From NCBI GenBank assembly GCA_963844405.1, contig CAWJNZ010000010.1, positions 1-64,000 on the forward strand: a stretch of 64,000 nucleotides of DNA. Direction: 5' to 3'. Below the pieces are notes generated by a model. That model made no database searches and was not told where the DNA came from. It saw nothing but the letters and a program-made list of their open reading frames with translations. This document shows positions 28,632 to 37,697 of the stretch, piece by piece (position 1 is the first letter of the stretch; every line of letters starts with the position of its first letter). The position numbers and the translations under genes were made by a program. The DNA comes from DASSUW01 sp963844405 (GTDB lineage: Bacteria; Actinomycetota; Thermoleophilia; Solirubrobacterales; Solirubrobacteraceae).

Positions 28632-30991
28632 TCAGCCGCCGCTGGTCCGCGCCAGGCGGATCGCGGCGCCGCGACGGGCGCGGACGCTCGGCGGCATCTC
28701 CGGCAGCGTCGACGTGTCCGTCTCGCCCGGGTCGAAGACGCCCCGCCCGCCTTCGATGAGCATGATCCGCTCCGCGCGGCTGCGCTCGCCACGGATCGCG
28801 ACGGCCAGGTCGAGCCTGCCGTCCCCGGAGAGCTCGAGCGCGGCGAGCGTCGAGCCGAACTCGCGGCCGGCCCGAGCCTGGCCCGGCACGTCTACGTGAT
28901 CCTGGTCGAACTGGCTGTGCCCGGTTGCGGCGATGCCGTCGCTCCCGCCGCGGATCACCATGATGAGACCGGCGGCCTCGTCCTCGCCGGCGGCGGCCAC
29001 GATCATGTCGGCGTAGTCGTCGCCGTCCAGTTCGGCGGCCTCGACCACCCCGCCGAACTGGTCACCGACCTCGCTCACGGCGTCCAGGCCCGGCGTGTCC
29101 TGCGTGATCGTGCGCGGCTCGACCGGGCCCTCCGGCCCGCCGAGCCAGAGCCGGACCTCGCCGGCGGTGGACGGCAACCCCGTGTCGGGGTCGCGCGGGC
29201 CGGCGTCGCCCTGCACGATGTCGGCGCGGCCGTCGCCGTCGACGTCGGCGACGGCCAGGCTCGACGTTCCGCCGTCGCCCAGGCGGCGGCATTGGTCCGG
29301 ACCGTCGGGCGAGCCCGCGCAGTAGCTCCCGTGGCCGGCGACGCGAGCCCCGGTCGGCGAGCCTTCGACGAGGTCGGCGTGACCGTCGGCGTCGACGTCG
29401 CCCATGCGCAGGCGCGTGCCGAACGCGCGCATGTCGTCGTCGGGCGGCCGCAGCACCAGGTCGCGGTCCTCGAGCTCTCGCGCGCCGCCGAAGAGGACAT
29501 GCACGGCGCCTGCTCGCGGATCCCTGACCGTACCCCCCGGCGCGGCGACCAGCAGGTCGTCGTGCTCGTCCCCGTCGAGGTCGCGGGCGATCAACGCCCA
29601 CCCGTAGCGGCCCGCCTCGCGCCCGAGATCGGGTGCCGCCAGTTGCTCGCGGCGTCCTCGCAGCAACCCGTGTCCTGGACCCGTACATCACCGACACGTG
29701 GTCCTTCCCGGGCGTGCCGATGGCCAGATCGGGCCAAGCCGTCGTCGTCGAAGTCGCCGCTGGTGATGCCCGATCCGAACGCATCTTCGCGCGCAGGCAC
29801 GCCAGGGACGCCGGCGATGTCCTGCGTGATGACCTGCCAGCCGCGCGGCCCGTGGACGATGACCGCGCCGCTGCGCGGCGCGGCGCCGGCGGGCGATCCT
29901 TCGACGAAGGCCGCGACGAGCTCCTGCCGGCCGTCGTTGTCGAAGTCGTAGGGCGCGGCGCGTGGCTCGCGAGGGGCCGGCTGAGGATCGACGTCCCTGG
30001 AGAGCAGGGCGAGCGACCCGGCCGCCACGGCGGTCAGCACGGCCGCGCCGACCACGAGCGGGCGCCTTCTGCTGCGCGGCTCGGGGGTGGGGCGCCGAGC
30101 CGGCGGGGCGATGGCCGTGGAGGCGTCGGACGGCAGCGCCGCCGTCGCCGGCGCGGCGAGGATCGCGCTGTCGCGGCGCCAGTACGCCCCGAGCTCGGCG
30201 ACGGCGATCTCCTCGAGCGCCTCCCACGCCTCGGCGGCGCTCTGCGGCCGGTCGCCGGGCGCCTTCTCGAGCAGCCACCCGACCCATTCGCGCACGGCCG
30301 CGGGCGCGAGCGAGAGCGGCGGGGGCGGCTGGTGCACGTGCTTCCACAGCACGGCCACCGGCGTCTCGGCGTGGAAGGGCGGACGGCCGGCGAGCAGCTC
30401 GTAGACGACGATGCCGACGGCGTAGAGGTCGGTGTACGGGCCGAGCGACTGGTCCTGGGCCTGCTCCGGCGCCATGTACGCCGGCGTGCCGAGCGCCATG
30501 CCGGTGCTGGTGAGCCGTCCGGTCAGCTCGTTGTACGCGCGCGCGATGCCGAAGTCGGCGATCTTGACGCCGCCCTGCCCGGTCAGGAGCACGTTCTCGG
30601 GCTTGACGTCCCGATGCGAGATCCCTCGGTTCTCGGCGTGGCGGAGCGCGGCCAGCATGCCCTCGGCCACGCCGAACACCTGCGGCAGGCTCAGCGCGCC
30701 GACGAGCGGCCGGAGCGAACCGCCGGCGACGTACTCCATCGCGATGTACGGCACGCCGCCGTCTTGAAAGAAATCGAACAACGTGACGACGTTGGGGTGG
30801 TCGAGCCGCGCGGCGAGGCGCGCCTCCTGCACGAAGCGCTGCGCCAGCCGCGCATCGTCGCTCTGAAGGTCGAGCCGCTTGAGCACGACGTGGCGGTCGA
30901 GCGCCGGCTGGCGCACGAGATAGACCATCGACATCCCGCCCCGCGCGAGCGGCCGGACGATCTCGTATCCGCCAACAAGCTGACCGGTCAC
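28632..30991 (-). CDS. Transmembrane Ser/Thr protein kinase with extracellular FG-GAP repeats, frameshifted
   Basis: About 785 residues. A PknB-type kinase fills residues ~7-250: glycine loop PLARGGMSMVY, VVLKRL lysine, SHRDVKPENVLL catalytic loop, IADFGIARA and MAPEQ. One transmembrane helix (VVGAAVLTAVAAGSLALL) is at ~312-330. The exterior part contains at least six FG-GAP/VCBS repeats with DxDxDG cores (DFDNDGRQEL, DLDGDEHDDL, DVDADGHADL, DVDGDGRADI, ELDGDDYADM), as in integrin-like beta-propellers. Two one-base insertions break the frame, at ~29733-29736 and ~29664-29666; both fall between repeats that match when joined. The GTG at 30991 is chosen because TAGGGT lies 8 bases upstream and the longer ATG start would overlap the divergent FHA gene. 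Confidence 0.85.
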
Positions 30992-30999
30992 CGGGTTCG

Positions 31000-31005
31000 A
31001 CCCTA
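31000..31005 (-). promoter_or_regulatory. -10 element TAGGGT for the kinase gene
   Basis: TAGGGT on the minus strand, 8 bases before the GTG at 30991, within a 32-base divergent promoter region. Confidence 0.45.
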
Positions 31006-31011
31006 ACCGAC

Positions 31012-31017
31012 TATCGT
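31012..31017 (+). promoter_or_regulatory. -10 element TATCGT for the FHA gene
   Basis: TATCGT lies 6 bases before the GTG at 31024. It is immediately adjacent to the opposing TAGGGT, so the two promoters overlap and may compete. Confidence 0.45.
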
Positions 31018-31023
31018 GCGCTT

Positions 31024-31683
31024 GTGAGGGTCCTGCCATCGGCGCTGAGAGCGGTGCGGCCGTCGGAGGTCGCCGACCGGCTGCGGGCGGAGCGCAGCGG
31101 CGCGCCGTTCCTGCTCCACCTCGACGGCGAGGGCGGGCAGCGGATCGTCGAGCTCGCCGACGCCGACCGGCTCAGCATCGGCCGCCACGCCGCCAGCGAC
31201 GTGCCGCTGACCTGGGACTCGGAAGTGTCTCGCCTGCACGCCGTGCTGGAGCGCGTCTCCGGCGAGTGGACGCTGTGCGACGACGGCCTCTCCCGCAACG
31301 GCTCGTTCGTCAACGGCGAGCGCCTCCGGGGGCGGCGCGTGCTGGGGGACGGCGACTCGATCACCGTGGGGCGCACCTTGATCGTCTACCGCAGCGGCCC
31401 CCCGGGCGAGGTGCCGACGACCACGAGGACGACCACCCACCTGACGCCGCCCGACCTGTCGGCGGCGCAGCTGCGGGTCCTGCAGGCGCTGTGCGACGAC
31501 CGCTACGGCGCCCCGCCGTCGAACCGCGAGCTCGCCGAGGAGCTGTTCCTCAGCGTCGACACGGTGAAGAGCCACCTGCGCGAGCTCTTCCGCGCCTTCG
31601 ACGTCCCCGACCTGCCGCAGAACCGCAAGCGCGCGGAGCTCGTGCGGCGGGCGCACGAGCTGGGGATCGTCCGGCGGGGCTAG
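31024..31683 (+). CDS. FHA-domain transcription regulator with LuxR-like HTH
   Basis: A 219-residue protein. Residues ~50-125 form an FHA phosphothreonine-binding domain: LSIGRHAASDVPL, EVSRLHAVLE and LSRNGSFVNGERLRG carry the conserved Gly-Arg, Ser-x-x-His and Asn-Gly positions. Residues ~145-205 form a helix-turn-helix of LuxR/GerE-like type (LSAAQLRVLQAL, then NRELAEELFLSVDTVKSHLR). It starts head-to-head with the transmembrane kinase gene, so the kinase may phosphorylate or recruit it; this link is inference. Its 3' end overlaps a convergent small gene by four bases. Confidence 0.85.
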   Translation: MRVLPSALRAVRPSEVADRLRAERSGAPFLLHLDGEGGQRIVELADADRLSIGRHAASDVPLTWDSEVSRLHAVLERVSGEWTLCDDGLSRNGSFVNGERLRGRRVLGDGDSITVGRTLIVYRSGPPGEVPTTTRTTTHLTPPDLSAAQLRVLQALCDDRYGAPPSNRELAEELFLSVDTVKSHLRELFRAFDVPDLPQNRKRAELVRRAHELGIVRRG

Positions 31684-32033
31684 GCCGCGGCGGTCGCTTC
31701 GTCGTCGTCGGTCGTGTGGAGCAGGAACCCGGCGGCGTCGAGCACCCGCCGCTCGCGCAGCCGGAGCAGACGCTCGCTGCAGGCGGCGTCGGGCTCCCAG
31801 GCCGCGACGGCGGCGGTGTCGTGCAACGGGCGCAGACCGTTCTCCTCCGGCTCGTCGTAGGCCTGGCGCAGCCACGCCAGGTCGTCGGCGATGCGCCGCG
31901 GGCGGCTCTCGGCCTCCGGCGCCGGGTTCCACGGGTCCTGGCCCTGACGGCGCTCCGGCACGCCGGGCGGGCGCGTGAGCGCCACGCCGAGCGCGTTCAG
32001 CCAGTCGGGTCTATCGAGCACGAGCTCGAGCAT
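31680..32033 (-). CDS. Small protein of unknown function
   Basis: A 117-residue protein starting MLELVLDRPDWLNALGVALT behind a GAGGAAAC ribosome-like site. It is soluble, Arg/Asp/Glu-rich, with a central DDLAWLRQAYDEPEENGLRP and a C-terminal ERLLRLRERRVLDAAGF helix. No family is recognised. It overlaps the FHA gene end convergently by four bases. Codon usage and the ribosome site support it being real, but the call is tentative. Confidence 0.5.
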   Translation of the reverse strand: MLELVLDRPDWLNALGVALTRPPGVPERRQGQDPWNPAPEAESRPRRIADDLAWLRQAYDEPEENGLRPLHDTAAVAAWEPDAACSERLLRLRERRVLDAAGFLLHTTDDDEATAAA

Positions 32034-32100
32034 GTGTTTCCTCGTTTCCGCTCGGGAGCCCCGGCAAACTCGCAGACATCGCCGGTCGGGCGCTCGCCGC

Positions 32101-32463
32101 CTACACCGGGTTGGAGGGCGGCGGGGCCGACATGACCTCCACGCGGTGGCCGGCCGGGTCGCGCACGAACCAGCGTGGCGCGTCCCAGGCGTCGCTGCCC
32201 GGCTGGGGATCGAAGCCGCGCTCGCGCAGGGTCGAGACGGCGGCTTCTGCGTCCTCGGCCACGACCGCGGCGTGGCCGCGCTGCGGCACCGCGGGGTCCT
32301 CGACCGGCTGCAGGTGGATCTGCGTTCCGCCGCGGCCGACCCAGATGAAGCGGCCGCGCAGCAGCTCCGGCGGCTCGAGCTCGGCGAAGCCGAGCAGCTC
32401 CCAGAAGCGGACGCAGTCGCGCACCTGTTCGGGACGCACCTCGAGCGTGACGTGCTGGAGCAT
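32101..32463 (-). CDS. VOC (glyoxalase/bleomycin resistance) family protein
   Basis: A 120-residue single VOC protein: MLQHVTLEVRPEQVRDCVRF, FWELLGFAEL, GTQIHLQPV and FVRDPAGHRVEVMSAP, with His, His and Glu in positions usual for metal ligands. Members include lyases, dioxygenases and binding proteins; the substrate is not evident. The ATG at 32463 has TAGGCT six bases upstream and no Shine-Dalgarno. It is divergent from a small membrane protein gene. Confidence 0.85.
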   Translation of the reverse strand: MLQHVTLEVRPEQVRDCVRFWELLGFAELEPPELLRGRFIWVGRGGTQIHLQPVEDPAVPQRGHAAVVAEDAEAAVSTLRERGFDPQPGSDAWDAPRWFVRDPAGHRVEVMSAPPPSNPV

Positions 32464-32469
32464 GCCCGC

Positions 32470-32475
32470 AGCCTA
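32470..32475 (-). promoter_or_regulatory. -10 element TAGGCT, leaderless start
   Basis: TAGGCT on the minus strand, 6 bases before the ATG at 32463. Confidence 0.5.
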
Positions 32476-32494
32476 CGCTTGCCATGATCTGCGC

Positions 32495-32710
32495 ATGAGC
32501 GATCTCGAGCGCAGGACCGGTTCCCGTCCCTCCCGCCGCAAGCGCGAGCAGCGTGCCTACAACCTCATCCTGGTGGGCGGAGCGCTCGGCCTCGTCTTCG
32601 TCGTCGGCACGATCCTGGCGATCGTCGGCATCATCGGCTGGTCGATCCCGATCCTCGCCGCCATCCTCGCCGTCGTCTGCGCGCTGCTCTTCCGGCGCAC
32701 CGTGAATTGA
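32495..32710 (+). CDS. Small membrane protein
   Basis: A 71-residue protein with a basic N-terminus (SRRKREQRAYN) and two hydrophobic segments, LILVGGALGLVFVVGTILAI and IPILAAILAVVCALLF, probably forming a hairpin in the membrane. Its stop overlaps the TTG start of the following TPP enzyme (TTGA), suggesting coupled translation. The family is not recognised. Confidence 0.65.
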   Translation: MSDLERRTGSRPSRRKREQRAYNLILVGGALGLVFVVGTILAIVGIIGWSIPILAAILAVVCALLFRRTVN

Positions 32711-34332
32711 TCGTCGCGGAGGCGGTCGGCAGGGCGCTGGCGTCGCTCGGCGTCGAGGCCGTCTTCGGGCTGCTCGGCAGCGGCAACCTGACCGTCACCA
32801 ACGCGCTGCGCGATGCCGGCGTGCCGTTCCACTCGGCGCGCCACGAGGGCGGGGCGATCTGCATGACCGACGGCTACGCGCGCGTGAGCGGCCGGCTCGC
32901 GGCCTGCAGCGTGCACCAGGGACCGGGCCTGACCAACACGGTGACCGGGCTGACCGAGGCGGCCAAGAGCCGGACGCCGCTGATCGTGCTGGCCGCCGAC
33001 ACGCCGAGCGCCGCCCTGCGGTCGAACTTCCGGATCGACCAGGCGGGGCTGGTGGAGGCGGTAGGGGCGGTGGCCGAGCGCGTCCACGGGCCGGCGACGG
33101 CGATGGCCGACGTGGCGCGCGCCGTCCGCCGGGCACGGGTCGAGCGGCGCCCGGTGGTGCTGATGCTGCCGCTCGACGTGCAGGCGGCCGAGTGCGACCC
33201 GTCGCTGCCGCCGTCGCCGCCGGAGCTGGCGGCGCCCCGGCCGGCGTCGGTCGACGCGCTGGCCGAGCTGCTGGCGGCGGCGGAGCGGCCGGCCATCGTC
33301 GCGGGCCGCGGAGCGGTGCTCGCCGGGGCCGGCCCGGCGCTGCGGCGGCTCGGCGAGCTGACCGGAGCGGTGCTCGCCACGTCGGCGGTCGCCAACGGGC
33401 TGTTCGCGGGCGACCCGTTCGCGGTCGGGATCGCCGGCGGGTTCTCGTCGCCGGTCGCCGCGCGGCTTCTGGGCGAGGCCGACGTGGTCGTGAGCTTCGG
33501 CGCGGCGCTGAACCAGTGGACGACCCGCCACGGCGCGCTGTTCGCGGCCGAGGCCCGGGTGGCGCAGGTCGACCTCGAGGCCGACGCCATCGGCGCCCAC
33601 CGGCCGGTCGAGCTCGGCCTGGTGGGCGACGCCCGCGAGACCGCCGAGGCGCTCGTCGCCGCGCTCGGCGAGCGTTCGCCCGGCCGCCGCACCGCCGCGC
33701 TCGCCGACGAGATCGCGGCCGGCGCCTGGCAGCACGACCGGTTTGAAGACGCCGCCGCGCCCGGCCGCCTCGACCCTCGCACGCTCACCCTGGCGCTCGA
33801 CGCCATGCTCCCGCTCGAGCGCACCGTGGTGGTCGACTCCGGCCACCTCACGGGCTGGCCGTCGATGTACCTGCGCGTCCCCGACGCCGCCGGCTTCGTG
33901 TTCCCGCAGGCCTTCCAGTGCGTCGGCCTCGGGCTCGGCAACGCGATCGGGGCGGCGATGGCGCGCCCGGACCGGCTGACCGTCGCCGCGCTCGGCGACG
34001 GCGGCGCGCTGATGGCGCTGCCCGAATTCGAGACGCTCGGCCGCCTGCGCCCCAACCTGCTGGTCGTCATCTACGACGACGCCGCCTACGGGGCCGAGGT
34101 CCACCACTTCCGGCCGATGGGCCAGGCGGTCGACCTCGCGCAGTTCCCCGACACCGACTTCGCCGCGCTCGCCGAGGCGGCCGGCTGCCGCGGGCTCGAG
34201 GCCCGCGGCGTCGACGACCTCGAGGGCGTGCGCACGTGGCTCGAGGACCGCGACCGCCCGCTCGTGCTCGACGCGCGGGTCGACCCCGACATCTGCGCGG
34301 AGTGGCTCGAAGAGGCCTTCCGCGGACACTGA
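32707..34332 (+). CDS. Thiamine-pyrophosphate enzyme, acetolactate synthase-like
   Basis: A 541-residue protein with the three-domain layout of the acetohydroxyacid-synthase/benzoylformate-decarboxylase family. The PYR domain has the catalytic Glu in ARHEGGAICMTDGYAR (about residue 49). The middle domain begins near residue 185. The PP domain carries GDGGALMALPEFETLGRL ... DDAAYG, the TPP/Mg site, with Asp where Asn is common. It starts with TTG overlapping the upstream stop. Downstream, 16 bases away, is a cyclase/kynurenine-formamidase-like gene, suggesting a degradative pathway in which a 2-oxo acid or diketone is cleaved. No regulatory small subunit is present, arguing against a biosynthetic acetolactate synthase. 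Confidence 0.85.
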   Translation: MIVAEAVGRALASLGVEAVFGLLGSGNLTVTNALRDAGVPFHSARHEGGAICMTDGYARVSGRLAACSVHQGPGLTNTVTGLTEAAKSRTPLIVLAADTPSAALRSNFRIDQAGLVEAVGAVAERVHGPATAMADVARAVRRARVERRPVVLMLPLDVQAAECDPSLPPSPPELAAPRPASVDALAELLAAAERPAIVAGRGAVLAGAGPALRRLGELTGAVLATSAVANGLFAGDPFAVGIAGGFSSPVAARLLGEADVVVSFGAALNQWTTRHGALFAAEARVAQVDLEADAIGAHRPVELGLVGDARETAEALVAALGERSPGRRTAALADEIAAGAWQHDRFEDAAAPGRLDPRTLTLALDAMLPLERTVVVDSGHLTGWPSMYLRVPDAAGFVFPQAFQCVGLGLGNAIGAAMARPDRLTVAALGDGGALMALPEFETLGRLRPNLLVVIYDDAAYGAEVHHFRPMGQAVDLAQFPDTDFAALAEAAGCRGLEARGVDDLEGVRTWLEDRDRPLVLDARVDPDICAEWLEEAFRGH

Positions 34333-34348
34333 AGAGAGGAGAACCCCC

Positions 34349-35104
34349 ATGGCCCTGCTCGGAGATCTCGTCGCTGCGCTCGCCTCGGGCGAGGTGCGGG
34401 TGGTCGACCTCACGCAGCCGCTCAGCGAGCGCACGCCGGTGCTGCAGCTCCCCGAGCCGTTCGCCAACACGCCGGGCCTCAGCCGCCGGCCGCTCAGCCG
34501 CTACGACGATGCCGGGCCGGCCTGGGCGTGGGACGTGCTCGAGGTCGGCGAGCACGTCGGCACGCACTTCGACGCGCCGATCCACTGGATCACCGGCCGC
34601 GACGGCCAGGACGTCGCGAGCGTGCCGCCGCAGCGGCTGGTCGGCCTCGCGGCGGTGATCGACAAGTCGGCCGAGGCCGCCGAGGACGCCGATTTCCTGC
34701 TCACGCTCGACGACGTCCGCGCCTTCGAGGCCGAGCACGGGCCGCTGCCCGAGGGCGGCTGGCTGCTGCTGCGGACGGGCTGGGACGCACGCGCGGGCGA
34801 CCAGGAGGCCTTCCTCAACGGCGGGCACACGCCCGGGCCGGACGCCGAGTGCGCGCGCTGGCTCGCCGAAGAGGCGCCGATCGTGGGCGTCGGCGTCGAG
34901 ACCGTCGGGACCGACGCCGGCATCGCGCACGGCTTCGACCCGCCGTTCCCGGTCCACCACTACATGCTGGGAGCGGGCCGGTACGGGATCACCCAGCTCG
35001 CCAACCTCGCCGAGCTGCCGCCGACCGGCGCGGTGATCGTCGTCGCCCCGCTCAAGCTCGTCGACGGGACGGGCAGCCCGTCCCGCGTCCTCGCGTTCGT
35101 CTAG
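34349..35104 (+). CDS. Cyclase family (kynurenine formamidase-like) metal hydrolase
   Basis: A 251-residue protein with the family metal motif HVGTHFDAPIHW (about residues 69-80). It also has the DLTQPLSERTPV start, LLLRTGWDA, VGVGVETVGTDAG and FPVHHYMLGAG, all typical. Family members hydrolyse N-formylkynurenine, isatin or cyclic intermediates using Mn or Zn. A good ribosome site (GAGAGGAG) precedes the ATG. It forms a probable two-step pathway with the upstream TPP enzyme. The end overlaps the convergent dodecin gene by four bases. Confidence 0.87.
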   Translation: MALLGDLVAALASGEVRVVDLTQPLSERTPVLQLPEPFANTPGLSRRPLSRYDDAGPAWAWDVLEVGEHVGTHFDAPIHWITGRDGQDVASVPPQRLVGLAAVIDKSAEAAEDADFLLTLDDVRAFEAEHGPLPEGGWLLLRTGWDARAGDQEAFLNGGHTPGPDAECARWLAEEAPIVGVGVETVGTDAGIAHGFDPPFPVHHYMLGAGRYGITQLANLAELPPTGAVIVVAPLKLVDGTGSPSRVLAFV

Positions 35105-35310
35105 TCGTCGAGCCGGAAGCCGATCTTGAGGGTGGCCTGGTAGTGGGCCACCTTGCCGTCGTCGATGTAGCCGCGGACGGAGACCAGCTCGAACCAGTCG
35201 AGGTTGCGCAGCGTCTCGGACGCCTTGGCGATGGCGCGGTCGACGGCCTGGGTGACGCCCTCGGGCGACGAGCCGGTGACCTCGACGGACTTGTAGACGT
35301 GATCGCTCAT
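35101..35310 (-). CDS. Dodecin (flavin-binding)
   Basis: A 69-residue protein: VYKSVEVTGSSPEGVTQAVD, IAKASETLRNLDWFEL and ARGxID-like VRGYIDDGKVAHYQATLKIGF match dodecins throughout, including the Trp that stacks on flavin. Dodecins form hollow 12-mers storing riboflavin, FMN or CoA. Its ATG overlaps the stop of the aminotransferase-like gene (ATGA), so it is coupled to it. Confidence 0.93.
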   Translation of the reverse strand: MSDHVYKSVEVTGSSPEGVTQAVDRAIAKASETLRNLDWFELVSVRGYIDDGKVAHYQATLKIGFRLDD

Positions 35311-36626
35311 GCCGCGAACCTACCGGCCTCGGCCGGCAGGTACTCGTCGTGCTCGGGCATGTGCACGTAGCTCGTGCGCGGCCCGTGGGCCGCGATCTCG
35401 CGCAGCGCCGCCACGAGGCGGTCGACGTCCTCGGTCGTGGAGCCGAGCCCGAGGCTCGCGCGCACGGCGCCCGGCAGGAGCGGCTGGCGGCCGGCGCGCA
35501 GCTCGGCGTGCAGGCGCGCCGCATCGGCCTCGGGGAGGCCGAGCAGGTGCGTCATCAGCGGGTGCGCGCAGAAGCAGCCGTGGCGGACGCCGATCGCGTG
35601 CTCGGCGCTGAGGATCGCGGCCAGCAGCGGATCGCGGTAGCCGCTCAGGTTGAAGGTGGCGACGCCGACGCGGTCGACCGTCCCGCGCGGCCACTGGGTC
35701 AGCATCTCCAGGCCGGGGATGCGCTCGAGCGCCGTCCACAGCCGGACGGCGAGCGAGCGCTCGTGCGCGGCCACGGCGTCCATGCCGAGCGCGAGCAGGG
35801 CGCGGCAGGCGGCGGCCAGCGCGACGACGCCGACGACGTTCGGCGAGCCGGCCTCGAAGCGGTCGGGGGCGTCGGCCCAGATGACGTCGTCGCTCGTCAC
35901 GAGCCGGATCGCGCCGCCGCCGGCCAGCAGCGGCTCGCCATCGTGCAGGCGGCCGACGAGCGCGCCCGCTCCGAATGGCGCGTACAGCTTGTGGCCGGAG
36001 AAGGCGAGCATGTCGATGCCCTGGCGTGCCATGTCGATCGCGCGATGCGGCGCGAGCTGGGCGGCGTCGACGAACAGCTCGGCGCCGTGGCGGTGAGCGA
36101 GGGCCGCCAGCTCATCGACCGGCCACACCTCGCCGGTCACGTTCGACGCGCCGGTGACGGCGACGAGGTCGATGCGCTCGGCGCGCAGCGCGCGTTCGCA
36201 GGCCTCGAGCAGCTCGTCGGGCGTGCGGGTGATCGGCAGCAGGCGGACGTCGTGCTGCCGCCACGGGAGCATGTTGGCGTGGTGCTCGGCCAGGCTGGAG
36301 AGCACGCGGGTGCCGGGCGGCAGCAAGGCCGCGAGCAGGTTCGTGGCCTCGGTCGTGTTGCGGACGAAGACGACGCTGTCGGTGGGCCGGGCGCCGACGA
36401 AGCGGGCGACGACCTCGCGCGCGCCCTCGTACTCCGCGGTCGCGACCTGCGACTTGGCACCGGTGCCGCGGTGCACGCTGCTGTACCACGGCATGAAGGC
36501 CTCGACGGCCTCCCACACCTCGGCCATGACCGGCGTGCTGGCGGCGTTGTCGAGGTTGGCGTAGCGCAGCTTCCGGCCGTCGTAGCAGTCGACCTCCGTG
36601 TCGGCTCCGAGCATCCGCGGGAACAT
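35307..36626 (-). CDS. Cysteine desulfurase-like class V aminotransferase
   Basis: About 439 residues from the ATG at 36626 (an in-frame start 18 bases upstream is possible). The PLP-dependent class V fold is clear: YANLDNAASTPVM, RNTTEATNLLA, AEHHANMLPW, ASNVTGEVWPV, FVDAAQLAPHRAID and the PLP lysine in FSGHKLYAPFGAG. A Cys-containing loop (RHGCFCAHPL) is in the position of the SufS/NifS active-site loop. It may supply sulfur from cysteine or act as a lyase. The downstream partner dodecin is an unusual companion. Enzyme class is well supported; substrate is not certain. Confidence 0.85.
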   Translation of the reverse strand: MFPRMLGADTEVDCYDGRKLRYANLDNAASTPVMAEVWEAVEAFMPWYSSVHRGTGAKSQVATAEYEGAREVVARFVGARPTDSVVFVRNTTEATNLLAALLPPGTRVLSSLAEHHANMLPWRQHDVRLLPITRTPDELLEACERALRAERIDLVAVTGASNVTGEVWPVDELAALAHRHGAELFVDAAQLAPHRAIDMARQGIDMLAFSGHKLYAPFGAGALVGRLHDGEPLLAGGGAIRLVTSDDVIWADAPDRFEAGSPNVVGVVALAAACRALLALGMDAVAAHERSLAVRLWTALERIPGLEMLTQWPRGTVDRVGVATFNLSGYRDPLLAAILSAEHAIGVRHGCFCAHPLMTHLLGLPEADAARLHAELRAGRQPLLPGAVRASLGLGSTTEDVDRLVAALREIAAHGPRTSYVHMPEHDEYLPAEAGRFAA

Positions 36627-36674
36627 GGCCCGACTCTCCCACACCCCGCTTGTCGAAAGGTTGAGCCTGGCTTA

Positions 36675-37697
36675 CTACCGCTCGGCGTTCGCGAGGAAGC
36701 CGAAGAAGACCTGGCTCCAGCGCTCGGCGGCGTCGATCGGCGGGAAGTGCCCGGAGCCCTCGAAGCGCTCGATCCGCACGTTGCCGTAGCGCTCGAGCAG
36801 CGCCGCCGTCTGGGCGACCATCGGCTGCGGCGGGTGGGCGTCCTCGCCCGGCCAGCCGGGGACGTGCCCGGCCTGGCCGAGCGTCCCCATGTCCCACGCC
36901 GAGCCGTCGGCGATGACCACGTCGTCGGTGCCGTAGGTCCACAGGATCGGCGGCTTGGGCTCGATGTCGGCCAGGCCCGACCAGTCGCAGTACTTCGGCG
37001 AGAGCGCGTTGAGGATGCCGCGCGTTCCGGGAGCGACGCCCGGCCAGTGCTCGCACGGCGTCATGTCGCCGGGGTAGAAGTCGTCGCCGGTGGCCGACTT
37101 GAGCACCTCGTCGAGCAGCTCCTCCTCGCGCGGCTCGTGGTGGGTCGGCGACCAGTAGGAGCTCGTCATCACGTTGCGCGGCGAGGTGCTCGCCTCGCTG
37201 CTGCGGTCGCCGGCGGCGAGGCGCTGCACGAAGTCGGGGCTGGCGACGCCGCCGCCCGAGCCCGCGTAGTCGGGCGAGCAGGGCGTGCCGTCGGCGCGCG
37301 TGCCGCCGAAGCCGTAGGGCGAGACCGGGTCGATCAGCGTGAGCGAGGCAGCTCGATGATCGATCGCGTAGTGGGCGATGGCGGCGCCGCCGGTCGACCA
37401 GCCGGCCAGGTGCGGCGGGCGGTCGATCCCCAGCGTCTGGAGCAGCGCATGGGTGTCGTCGGACCAGTCGCGCAGGCCGCGCGTGGCGTCGACCGGCTTG
37501 CGCTCGCTGTCGCCGAAGCCGCGCATGTCGGGGGCGATCAGGCGGTAGCGGTCGGGCGCGCCGGGCATCAGGTGCTCGAAGAAGCGGCCGGTCGAGAGGT
37601 TGCCGTGGAGCAGCGCGACGGGGATGCCGTCGTCGGGCCCGGACTCGATGAAGTGGGTGCGCAGCCGTCCCGTGTCGACGGTGCGCGAGCGGATCAC
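36675..37697 (-). CDS. Alpha/beta hydrolase
   Basis: A 340-residue alpha/beta hydrolase: oxyanion region ALLHGNLSTG, DMRGFGDSE, nucleophile elbow GWSTGGAA (Ser near residue 108), and catalytic His in GSGHFPPIDA at the end. An extra ~120-residue cap (residues ~130-250) contains several Cys and Trp residues. Family members include esterases, haloperoxidase-like enzymes and lactonases; substrate unknown. Its start overlaps the YceH stop (ATGA). Confidence 0.87.
   Translation of the reverse strand: MIRSRTVDTGRLRTHFIESGPDDGIPVALLHGNLSTGRFFEHLMPGAPDRYRLIAPDMRGFGDSERKPVDATRGLRDWSDDTHALLQTLGIDRPPHLAGWSTGGAAIAHYAIDHRAASLTLIDPVSPYGFGGTRADGTPCSPDYAGSGGGVASPDFVQRLAAGDRSSEASTSPRNVMTSSYWSPTHHEPREEELLDEVLKSATGDDFYPGDMTPCEHWPGVAPGTRGILNALSPKYCDWSGLADIEPKPPILWTYGTDDVVIADGSAWDMGTLGQAGHVPGWPGEDAHPPQPMVAQTAALLERYGNVRIERFEGSGHFPPIDAAERWSQVFFGFLANAER

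Noticed and set aside
30991..31010. tRNA T-arm-like sequence (GGGTTCGACCC)
   Set aside because: No acceptor, D or anticodon arms can be drawn around it; it lies in a divergent promoter.
31024..31039. Kinase start at 31039
   Set aside because: It would overlap the divergent FHA gene, while the GTG at 30991 has a well-placed TAGGGT element.
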